Shown here: in pieces, positions 1-8,074 of the stretch
Layout: each line of letters begins with the position of its first letter
How positions within the stretch are numbered: position 1 is the first letter of the stretch
Assembly (NCBI GenBank): GCA_033557675.1
Contig: JAWQRM010000161.1
Location: forward strand, 1 to 27,972
Direction of reading: 5' to 3'
From: Coptodactyla brooksi
Taxonomy: Eukaryota > Arthropoda > Insecta > Coleoptera > Scarabaeidae
Length of the DNA stretch: 27,972 nt
Translations under genes and position numbers: made by a program
The notes under the pieces: generated by a model
What the model was told of the DNA's origin: nothing
The model's input: only the letters and a program-made list of their open reading frames with translations
Databases searched by the model: none

Positions 1-665
1 AGATCATTCGTAACACATTGCGCAGTAGCAATTATAATGTGAAAATTATGTGAAAGAAGATGTTTATAAGCCCAAAGAACAAAAGAGTGCGATTTCAATT
101 TGCTAGAGAATACTTGCTTAAGAATGGCACTTTTTGGGATACGGTAAATTCAGCAAATGTTAAAATATTAGGCCTAAACTTGGAAGAATCTGTAATCTAA
201 GGTCTTGTTTACTGACGAGAGTAAGTTCTGTGGTGGTTTGGGGCTGTACGTCTAGTGCAGGTGTCAGAAACCTGGTACTTATTGATAGTAATATGGGCAA
301 ATATGGTTACTTTGACATTTTAAAAGGCTAAGTCAAGCAGAATGCTGAAAAACTTGACATATTAAAGAAATTCGTATTTTACTAAGATAACGATCCAAAG
401 CGTTCTTCTGGTGTAGCAAAATTATGGCTAACGCATAACTGCCCAAGATATTGCAAAACCCTCCTTAATTACCTGACATCAATTTGTGGAAAATTTGTGG
501 AACTGAGCAAAAGAGTATTATAATAACAGCATCCGAAACGTAACTCAGCTCAAGGAAGAGTTAATCAAGGAATGGAGAAACATTCAACCGGATGTTTGTA
601 AAAAACTGTTAAAAGTCCATGAGAAATCGTTTGCAAGCAGTAGTTCATGTAAAAGGATTCACAAC
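1..665 (+). pseudogene. Tc1-like transposase relic, left arm of the inverted duplication
   Basis: Read on the + strand this is a decayed Tc1-family (DDE) transposase, interrupted by stops and frame shifts. Recognisable pieces in order are RNTLRSSNYNVKI near the start, KNKRVRFQFAREYLLKNGTF near 80-140, a first catalytic-Asp block resembling LFTDESKF near 205-230, then GCTSSAGVRNLVLIDS and an NDP motif equivalent to the QDNDPKH block near 390. The order matches Tc1 transposases: linker, first Asp, second Asp. The N-terminal DNA-binding part lies outside the window. The same gene, better preserved, is found inverted at about 3100-3770. It cannot encode an active enzyme as it stands. Confidence 0.75.
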
Positions 666-775
666 TAAATATTAACTTACTTAAATTCAAGTACAAATTT
701 TTAAATGCTTGTGTTTCGTTTTAATATAATGGTGTTGAGTTTTCATCCTGCTTTGACGAATATTTAGTTTTTGTG

Positions 776-1700
776 TTTCAGTTCAACTACTTCAATTTAA
801 CTTTAGTTGATTTGCCAAAAGAAGATCGCGAAAGGCTCAGATATATAACCGCATAAGAAATCAAAAAGATAATATAAACAAAAACAAACAATCAAAACAC
901 AACGCCAAAAAACCCATGTCATCAACTCCATGAAGGAAAAGATTAATGAAAACAATCTAATCGTGATGAAAAACAATTTACGGTGATCATGAAAAAAGAA
1001 GATTCCATGAAAATCAGAGGATTTCATAACAGCAAACAATAACAAAACCCTGAAAACGGACCCCACACAAAATACCAAAAATCAATCAAGGACTTTGTCA
1101 AAAATAGCAGCATAATACCAGTCCACCTCAAATATCAGTTGATAAACATGAATATCAGAACCCCACAACTATAAGGCTTGCCGAAATTATACATACAGAA
1201 CATTCCCATCCAAACCTTGGTCAATTTTACTAGGGTATTTCCATACGAGATATTAAAATATCTACAACTAAAAAACAAGTATACCATCAAGAACAATATA
1301 GATCTTATCAACAAGATCAAGAGCATACAAGCCACAGTACATATGAAACTGATGTGGTTCAACATCACTAATCTGTACACCAACATGCTCAACGAGGATG
1401 AAATACAGATACATATTCGAAAAAGCATTAATCTAACTTGCAACCAAAATTGCTTCAGATTTAATATCAAAACATACATACAGGAAGATGGACTACCAGT
1501 GGGTGGTCCACTATTGGGTATCCTTTCAGAAATTTCTCTGCAACACTTCGAGGAAACAATAGTAGATAAAATAAAAAATAAGTACTAACTATTAACCATA
1601 GGGAACTGCAAAATGTATTACATCATATCGACCACAAACATTTTCTGGTCATAACAATAGCAGAAACAAAACAATATACGCAACCATAAGAAGCCTATTA
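776..1700 (+). pseudogene. Penelope-like element reverse transcriptase relic, left arm
   Basis: This is a decayed reverse transcriptase of the Penelope-like (PLE) type. From about 930 there is an N-terminal PLE-like stretch (EKINENNLIVMKNN). Then follow KYQKSIKDF near 1060, the PKLYIQNIPIQTLVNFT block near 1178, and an intact stretch from 1178 to 1588 ending in EDGLPVGGPLLGILSEIS, the equivalent of the family's GLPMGSPLSGILAEI motif. Just downstream (1621-1650) the YVDD catalytic box is degraded to something like HIDH. The GIY-YIG endonuclease is missing: the element stops near 1700, where it meets the opposing copy tail to tail. The upstream open stretches on the other strand are shadows. 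Confidence 0.75.
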
Positions 1701-1739
1701 CACACGTTGCGTGTTTACGACGTTATCAAGTGAATAAAT

Positions 1740-2985
1740 GGTGTGGATTTTGGGCGCCACATGTGTATTTGTCTGGAAGTTTTATAGAGGGGGAAAAAGT
1801 AGTGTCCTGATGGCTGTTGATTTGCACGTTGATGACGTCATGGGTTTTTCTATGTTTTGTAGATTTCTAGGTCTTCCCTAGTGTCCAGTTTATTACCTTT
1901 TCCTTGAATTGCCGCTACTGTCATTGTACCCTCCGTTTTGCACGTGTTGCAAACTAATTTGTGTACCCCGCTTAATTTATATCTGTCTATGCTTGCAATT
2001 TTTGTATATTCTCGATGTTGTTAGTTGTTTTGTGCGCGATTTGTAGTTCTTGTCGTTTAAAGAATTTGGTTATTCTGTATATAAATGAGAAGGTTGATGA
2101 TTTTTATTTGTTTCTTCTGTTGTTAGGTTTGTTTGACTTCTATTGTTGATTTCATTTTTAAGTCGCTTACGAAATTTGTCGACTATTGTTGGGTTGTATC
2201 CGTTTGTTGTTGCAATTTGTTTTATTATACATATTTTGTTCGCTTCTTCTCATGAATGTGTGTATTATATTGATTTCGGTGTGTTTATGGTTGATATGTT
2301 TTAAGATATCTTGTGTTAACTGATGCATGAAAATTCCTGAGGATTCTCGATAGTGACCACCCATTGACAGTCCATCTTCCTGTATATATGTTTTGTTATT
2401 AAATCTTAAGAAGTAGTTTAGTTAATGTATCTTCTAATATTCGTATTGTATCTTCGATTGGTGATGTCGAACGATATCAGTTTTGTGTTTGCTGTGGTTT
2501 GCATGTCCTTGGTCTTGTTGACAAAGTCTGTATTGTTCTTGAGGATGTCCTTTCTGTTTTGTAGTGGTGCTCTGCTTCGTAGTTCTTTGGCGAGATATTT
2601 TGATATCTTCTACACGTGTGCCGTCGTAAAATTGACCAAGGGTCGGATGGGAGTGTTTTGTTTGTGTAATTTCGGCCAGACTTGTAGTTGTGGGGTTCTG
2701 ATATTCAGGTTTGTCAACCGATATTTGAAGTGGACTTTTATTATGCTGTTGTTTTTGGTAAAGTCCTCGATTGATTTTTGGTATTTTTGTATGGGACCCA
2801 TTTTCGGGGTTTTGTTATTTTTGTTGTTATGAAATCCTCTGTTTCTTTTATGTAATTTTCTTTTTGTCTTTGGTATTGTGTTTTGGTGTTTGTTTTCCTG
2901 TTTCTATTATCTTTTCTATTTCATGTGCGGTTATGTGTCTGAGCCTTTCGCGAAAAGTTGAATTGAAGTAGTTGAACTGAACCAC
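1740..2985 (-). pseudogene. Penelope-like element relic, right arm, RT plus remnant of the endonuclease
   Basis: Reading on the minus strand, this copy starts near 2985 and has GPIQKYQKSIEDFTKN at about 2801-2755. PKLHKQNTPIRPLVNFTTAH follows near 2670-2610, then EDGL and a frame-shifted GLPMGSPLSGIL equivalent near 2380-2340. It then skips the YVDD region and resumes with the linker ATTNGYNPTIVDKFRKRL (about 2210-2160). Next come the start of a GIY-YIG domain (LSGVHKLVCNTCKT, about 1980-1935) and the family's C-terminal DTREDLEIYK (about 1885-1855). Relative to a normal PLE it lacks the RT catalytic box and the endonuclease core. It is roughly 85% identical by eye to the left copy over the shared RT segment. 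Confidence 0.75.
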
Positions 2986-3099
2986 TAAAACTAAATGATC
3001 ATCAGAACAGGATGAAAACCCAACACTATTATACTAAGACGAATATCTAGCAACACAAGCATTTAAAAGTTTGTACTTGAATTTAAATAAGCTAAAATT

Positions 3100-3770
3100 T
3101 AGTGGTGAATCTCATTATATGAACTATTATTTGCAAATGATTTCTCATGGATTTTTAACAGTTTTTTGCAAACATCCGGTTGAATGCTCCTCCATTCCTT
3201 GATTAACTCTTCCTTGAGCTGAGTTGCGTTTCGGATGCTGTTATTATAGTAATTTTTTGTTCAATTCCATAAATTCTCGAACACACTGATGTCAGGTATA
3301 TAAGAATGCTTTGGATCGTTATCTTGGTAAAATACGAATTTCTTTAATATGCCAAGTTTTTCAGCATTGTGCTTGACGTTGCCTTTTAGAATTTCAAGGT
3401 AGCCATACTTGTCCATATCACCATCAATAAATACTAAGTTTTCGACACCTGCACCAGATGTACAGCCCCAAACCATCACAGAAGTTGCTCTCGTCAGTAA
3501 ACAAGACCTTAGATTACAGATTCTTCCAAGTTTAGGCCTAATATTTTAACATTTGCTGAATTTACCGTATCCCAAAAAGTGCCATTCTTAAGCAAGTATT
3601 CTCTACCAAATTGAAATCGCACTCTTTTGTTCTTTGGGCTTATAAACATCTTCTTTCACATAATTTTCACATTATAATTGCTACTGCGCAATGTGTTACG
3701 AATGATCTCTGCGCAGATGTCTTTTCCCCAATTTTCGATGGCGTAATTTTTCAATTCATTATCGGTATGG
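3100..3770 (-). pseudogene. Tc1-like transposase relic, right arm of the inverted duplication
   Basis: This is the minus-strand partner of the relic at 1-665. From about 3770 downwards it reads LKNYAIENWGKDICAEIIRN, then the RVRFQFG(R)EYLLKNG equivalent. An open segment follows at 3479-3261 (MMVWGCTSGAGVENLVFID, GYLEILKGNVKH, FVFYQDNDPKHS), ending with ENLWN, the Tc1 ENLW signature. The VWG, QDNDPKH and ENLW blocks identify a Tc1/mariner-superfamily DDE transposase. It extends about 60 bp further 5' than the window allows for the left copy. Stops and small indels make it inactive. Confidence 0.8.
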
Positions 3771-4164
3771 AAGTTTTACCTTAAAAGCATAATATTGTAT
3801 AACAATTTTTTTTGTACAAACACGCATCAAAATCAAAATAGAATAAGCCTGTATGAAAGAAATCCTTTTGATATTTTTCAAGACTAACTGTATGCGTACA
3901 TTGGAATGTCTGGTTAAAAGTTTGACTTTTGAAAAGTATACTTTTTGAAATTTTCGCATGTTGAATGAAACTGAAGAAAAAGATTTGAATTTTTTACATA
4001 TTTAGGGAAGGATTTTCTACTTATTTATCAACCTGCATTCCTTTTTTCTAATTAAACATTGAATCAGAAACTAGCAGTACTGTCAGAAACACTGTAGGTA
4101 TTTACCTGGAAATTTATTGGGGGGATTTTTTTTGGGTTTTTCTGAATATTTCTAGTTTTTCGTG

Positions 4165-4420
4165 AATATTGTGCTTTTACCTAAGATTTTATGACTTGGA
4201 AATTCTGCTCTTTATTTCCAGGTATATGGAGGTGCTCTGCGTAATTGGAATCACACTTGTTTTTTATATAGGATGTTATGTATTCCTTGTATCCGTCGCT
4301 GAACTTTCTTCCTGTTTTGTCCTATGTATTATATTTCGTTTCACATGTGCCACGCTTGAATGTTTATGTATTTTCTTCTTTGCTTCGTCTTACACATTAT
4401 GGGTTCGATGTTTCCGGACG
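4165..4420 (-). pseudogene. Penelope-like GIY-YIG endonuclease fragment
   Basis: On the minus strand this reads FKRGTCETKY, a stop, then DKTGRKFSDGYKEYI, followed by KNKCDSNYAEHLHIPGNKEQ. It matches the layout of the PLE GIY-YIG endonuclease: C-x2-C-x-KYIGQTGR, then R-x3-EH, then the NS-x-YA-x-HL region. The Ile-Gly-Gln triplet is mutated and contains a stop. The reverse transcriptase of the same orientation is absent. Instead, an RT fragment in the opposite orientation begins directly beside it. Confidence 0.6.
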
Positions 4421-4785
4421 CCTGATTGACGAGAACTGTTTTTTCACTCACGAAGATGAGACAAAAGAAGCTAGCAGTATTCTGAAAACAATAGTGGAGC
4501 AAAATAACTTCCAATTCCACTATGAAAACTCCACTATCAGGAATACTATCAGAAATATTTCAACAAAACCTTGAAGAGAAAATGGATGAGAAAATTTAAG
4601 AAAAAAAAATAAAAGCATGGTTTAGACATGTAGGTGATATATAATAAGCATCACCGAACACCCATAAGTGGAGGACATATTATATATATTAAATCACATC
4701 AATACGAAACATAGTGAAATAAAATTCGCATATAACAAAGTGGACAACAACAGCATAAACTATTTGAATATCACAATTACCGAGA
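4416..4785 (+). pseudogene. Penelope-like reverse transcriptase fragment around the catalytic box
   Basis: The + strand reads ILKTIVEQNNFQFHYEN near 4478-4525. A frame change leads into PLSGILSEIFQQNLEEKMDE and then KAWFRHVGDI near 4612-4645, the equivalent of KYWFRYVDDI, with the second catalytic Asp region altered. LNHINTKHSEIKFAYN and NNSINYLNITI follow, ending near 4785. These are consecutive PLE RT blocks (GSPLSGIL, YVDD, then the NSINFLDLTI motif). The fragment is truncated at both ends, and its right end abuts a Tc1-family tail. Confidence 0.65.
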
Positions 4786-5040
4786 ATTAATTAACATTTA
4801 TTTAAGAACAATAAATTTTTAGCTTATAACACATATAATATTAACATTTAATGGGTCTTCCACAACTTTTGATCGTCAGATTAATTCATTTCGGAAGCGA
4901 ATCCACCAGTTTCATGAGCTGCTGTATCATGACGAGGTCCCAGGCTTCTTGAATAGTCTTTCTCAGCAGCGTTTCTGAGCAGAGTAGCCCCCATAAGTTT
5001 TCCATCGGATTAAAATCCGGCGAGCAAGCAGGCCATTTTT
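4786..5040 (-). pseudogene. Truncated Tc1-family 3' end (same family as 11694-13900)
   Basis: Read on the minus strand, this carries the C-terminal end of a Tc1-like transposase. It has an ENLWGLL-like block, a serine/leucine-rich stretch and LPKxINLxIKSCGRPIK at the end, followed by the AT-rich subterminal sequence with TTTATTTAAGAACAATAAAT. The same ending appears at 12950-13050 on the + strand and at 11850-11950 on the minus strand, so all three belong to one family. Both TIRs are missing. Downstream at 5048-5060 is a stray ACACCCTGTATA terminus, matching the nested element at 13188. Confidence 0.65.
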
Positions 5041-5119
5041 TTTAAATAGAACACCCTGTATATTTTTGTATTTTTGGATTCTACTTGATCATCTGATTTC
5101 AACAATCTACAATACTTAG

Positions 5120-6431
5120 GGTTTAAGTGATAAAGGTAATGGCTTTAAAGAGATTTAATGAAAATACAAAAGTATAGGGAAAACGAACAGTTTTGAAACA
5201 AAAAAATACTTTTCTACAGCGCCACTCGTTGTTTGCTTTAGCGTATTAAATTTTCAAAATGTTCTCCATTGGCTTCTTGACAGAAACATAACCTGTAGTA
5301 AAATGCCTGTCTAACTTTCTCTAGAACTTGAGGTGAAATATTGTCTATTTCTGTGGGCATTCTATCTTTGAGATTCTCAATGTTATTTGGTTTTGTTGGA
5401 TACACTTTGCTCTTGAGATAACGCCACAGAAAGAAATTTAAAATGTTAAGGTCTGGTGATCTGACTGGCCACTCGATGGTACCTCTGCGTCCAATCCATC
5501 TATTTCTAAAGATTTCATTTAGATAGTTTCTTATTGTCTTGTTAAAGCCAAACATTTCCATTGGTAGGTTCGGATCTATGGCATCTGGATATAAGTTTGC
5601 CACAGCAGGAACAGCTTCGTCTGTAAGTAAATTTAAATATTTTTCAGCTGCCGATTTACTTCCCCATTCAATGTGAAAGTTGATTCGTCAGAAAAAAGAA
5701 CATTCTCAAAAGCTACCTCATTTCCGTCCAGCTTCTGCATCATTTCTTCGCAGAACTGCAGAGTCTACAATCTGGGTAGTCTTCTGTTAGTTCCTGGGTA
5801 AACATCATTTTGTATGGATAAAGTTTTGCATCATGGAAGCAATTTAAAACAGTTCTATAAAAGACGTTATTTTCCCGGGCAACTTAACATTTGATTCTCT
5901 TGTACATTTAATAAAATATTTATCTTATATCATCGTCTACGAAAGTAACCTTTTTAATGGTTTAACATGTCCAAGTTCTCTAAATTGCGCATTAATTTTG
6001 GACCCAGTTCCTTGTGCTATTCACGAACTCAGGATAATTCTGGGTAAAAGATTCACAACTTCCAGTTGACTTTTACACATATCCCCGTAACCAATCACCA
6101 TCAAAATCTCAATTCGATGAGTTTCCGTTAAATATCGCATTGTTAAAGAATCACAATGTTCGTTTTCAACATATGATATAGACTGTCAATATTGATATAT
6201 ACTTACTGACTCACGTCTATTTATTATTTCGGTTATGCATAATGTTTTTGTTTAATTGCAAAAAAACTGTAAGAAACCGAATGTGATAAACATTTTAGGT
6301 TTGTGTTAAGAAGTGAAACAACAAGTAGCGCTGTAGAAAAATATTTTTTTGTGTCAAAACTGTTCATTTTCCCTACACTTTTGTATTTTCATTAAATCTC
6401 TTTGAAACCATTACCTTTATCACTTAAACCC
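5120..6431 (-). mobile_element. Mariner-like DNA transposon with long TIRs
   Basis: The ends are near-perfect inverted repeats. The left end starts GGGTTTAAGTGATAAAGGTA at 5120, and the right end, reverse-complemented from 6431, starts the same way. Similarity runs for about 115 bp with few mismatches (to about 5230 and 6315). Both ends are flanked by TA (5118-5119 and 6432-6433), the Tc1/mariner target-site duplication. The element is 1312 bp and contains a decayed minus-strand transposase. The right end lies about 200 bp from the CpG-rich promoter block. Confidence 0.85.
5238..6165 (-). pseudogene. Mariner-like transposase, frameshifted
   Basis: The gene runs on the minus strand. The C-terminal 121 codons (5603-5238) are open and contain NRWIGRRGTIEWPVRSPDLN, FFLWRYLKSKVYPTKP and a terminal GEHFENLIR. 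This is the WP-x-RSPDLxxLDFFLWGxLK block that carries the third catalytic residue. Upstream segments (MRYLTETHRIEILMVIGYGD near 6140, QELTEDYPDCR near 5800, ECSFF near 5700) align in order with the family's DNA-binding and first-Asp regions but are broken by stops and shifts. The QDGAPxH block with the second catalytic Asp is not evident between the Asn-Leu-Tyr and Arg-Trp segments, so an internal loss is likely. Confidence 0.7.
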
Positions 6432-6639
6432 TATATATTGAAATTTTAATTCAAAAGACGTAAATTTGAGAATAAAAATCGAAAAAAATCTAAAATAATT
6501 TTATTCCATAGCGGTATCCTCACTATATGCTGCATATACGGTTTAAAATGAAGTTGATTGGTTAAAATACAACTAGCGCCTCTGCTGCGAAAGAAAAACG
6601 AAATTACTTTCCGAACGACCCAATATAACCCGTATTCTG

Positions 6640-7263
6640 ACGAAACGCTACCACCCCCATCAGTGAAATCACCCCCTGCGAGCGAATTGGCAACGCCGCG
6701 AGCGCGCGTCGCCAGCGACGCGCATTTCAGCTGAGAAAAAACGCCGTCGACGCGCGAAGTCGGAACGGCGTGAGCGTTCTGAAACGCGACAAAAGGAGGA
6801 ATCGAAAACCTTGAACGCATCGCGTCGTAAATTAGCTTGGAAAAATGAAAGAGAGAAAAGAGAGGATATGGCAAGCCGCCCTAGCGGCGACTCACCGAAC
6901 TAACTCTCCTACATTCCTGGCAATAGCGCGACGTCCCAAACGTGACGAGCTAAAATAATTCTTTTGGTTTGTACACGTTACAATTCACGGGTAGTTTTCG
7001 CGGGGAAGACGGGGTTTTCGGGGCGCGCCGTTTCGCTTTTCCGGTGGGAAATGTAGCGGGGAACGCGTTGCGCGTGCAAAGTCCGCGAATTGCGTTGCCG
7101 TTTTATAAATAATTTGGAAAATATCGGAGAAACTTGCGAACGTTTCACTTCGGGTGGCGCTCGTGTCCGTTCGTACATTTCCGCAATTGTGAATACGTGC
7201 TTTTGGTTGAATAGCGACGCACAAAGTAGTATAGGTGGCGTTGTGGGACACGAATCAGGGAAC
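6640..7263 (+). promoter_or_regulatory. CpG-rich block: probable promoter and 5' noncoding exon of the downstream gene
   Basis: From about 6640 to 7900 the sequence changes sharply from AT-rich to GC- and CpG-rich, with runs such as GCGAGCGCGCGTCGCC. No long conserved reading frame is present. At 7261-7270 there is a strong donor, GGAAC|GTAAGTA. This could be the end of a noncoding first exon that splices to the acceptor at 13957-13958. No TATA box is obvious. The link to the downstream gene is inferred: it is the only promoter-like block upstream and the gene's first coding exon begins with a splice acceptor. A divergent transcript to the left cannot be excluded. Confidence 0.5.
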
Positions 7264-8074
7264 GTAAGTAACCCTTGAGAATATTTTTTATTTATTTCGA
7301 ACTCATTGCGGGTCGGTTTCGGCGAATTTCTCGATCGGTATCGTCCGGGGGGCGACGCCTCACCCAAACGTACCGTAAATTCGCCGCGACTGACTGGAAT
7401 TAACGGGAAAACGGCTCTTTAAAACTCGACAAAGTAGGAAATTGCTTAACAGGTCATTCGGTTGCTTTGTTTATATGGACGGTTTTTCACGTTCGCCTGA
7501 CTCGCGGACGACTCGCAAACGAATTTTCTCGCGTTCGCGTTCCTTTCCGGCCGCGTAAGGATCGAAATTATGCGGTCATTGTTTGGTACGGAGCAGAGAA
7601 ATAACCTAGAAAAACGGTACCTCGTCCGATCTGTCACACAATGGTTCGGCACACGTTGTGCGGTCCGCCGTCGAGTAGGGCGTAGTGCAGTCCGGTAGTG
7701 CCGCGGAAGCCCCCGGACTCGGAGAGTGGGGCCACATCCTGTCTAAGCAGGGGGCGCTGACACTAATGTTATTTCCGTTTAGTTACTGGCGGACTCGCTA
7801 CGGAGCGCTGTTTACCGAACGGATTTACCCGCAACAAGTCAATTTTCGCTGCGCGTACGCTTACGTAATTAAAATCATTTTTTCGGGGTTCATATCAATG
7901 ATGAATATATTTATTCCTAATTTCCATTTAAAGTACGTTTTTAATTGCCTCCTTTCGGTGCGTAAAGCATGTCTTTATGCACGAGTGCGTTAAAGTAATA
8001 CATAACCAAACAAACTAGTCAAAGTGACATTAGCTGTCACTTTGACGTTAAAGTGACGTACGCATGAACTTTTA
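7264..8074. other. Proximal part of putative intron 1, no gene seen
   Basis: The CpG-rich composition continues to about 7900 and then returns to AT-rich. Open stretches here have no recognisable protein features. At 8018-8046 there is a perfect 12-bp hairpin (GTCAAAGTGACA, loop TTAGC, TGTCACTTTGAC) just outside the TIR of the next transposon. Alternative first exons could exist in the CpG-rich part. Confidence 0.4.

Larger units (their letters stand above)
1..3708. repeat. Large inverted duplication (Tc1 relic plus PLE in each arm)
   Basis: Bases 1-10 are the reverse complement of 3699-3708, and matching continues inward on both sides through the Tc1 relic, the Tc1/PLE junction (about 776-840 against 2941-2985) and the PLE RT (about 1450-1510 against 2350-2410). 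The arms are about 1.6-1.9 kb each, meet near 1700-1740, and are cut on the left by the window edge. Identity by eye is about 90% in the Tc1 part and 85% in the PLE part. The shared Tc1-to-PLE junction suggests one composite segment was duplicated in inverted orientation, rather than four independent insertions. Confidence 0.8.

Noticed and set aside
803..1479. Minus-strand open frames across the left PLE relic
   Set aside because: Their translation is hydrophobic shadow sequence; the recognisable RT motifs are on the + strand.
2425..2971. Plus-strand open frames rich in Leu/Phe/Val in the right PLE relic
   Set aside because: They look like membrane proteins but are the antisense of the Penelope-like RT blocks on the minus strand.
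4169..4429. Plus-strand hydrophobic open frame
   Set aside because: It is the complement of a GIY-YIG endonuclease fragment that reads on the minus strand.
6446..7367. Several open frames in the CpG-rich block on both strands
   Set aside because: GC-rich DNA has few stop codons; no conserved motifs, no consistent splice sites, and the block looks like a promoter.
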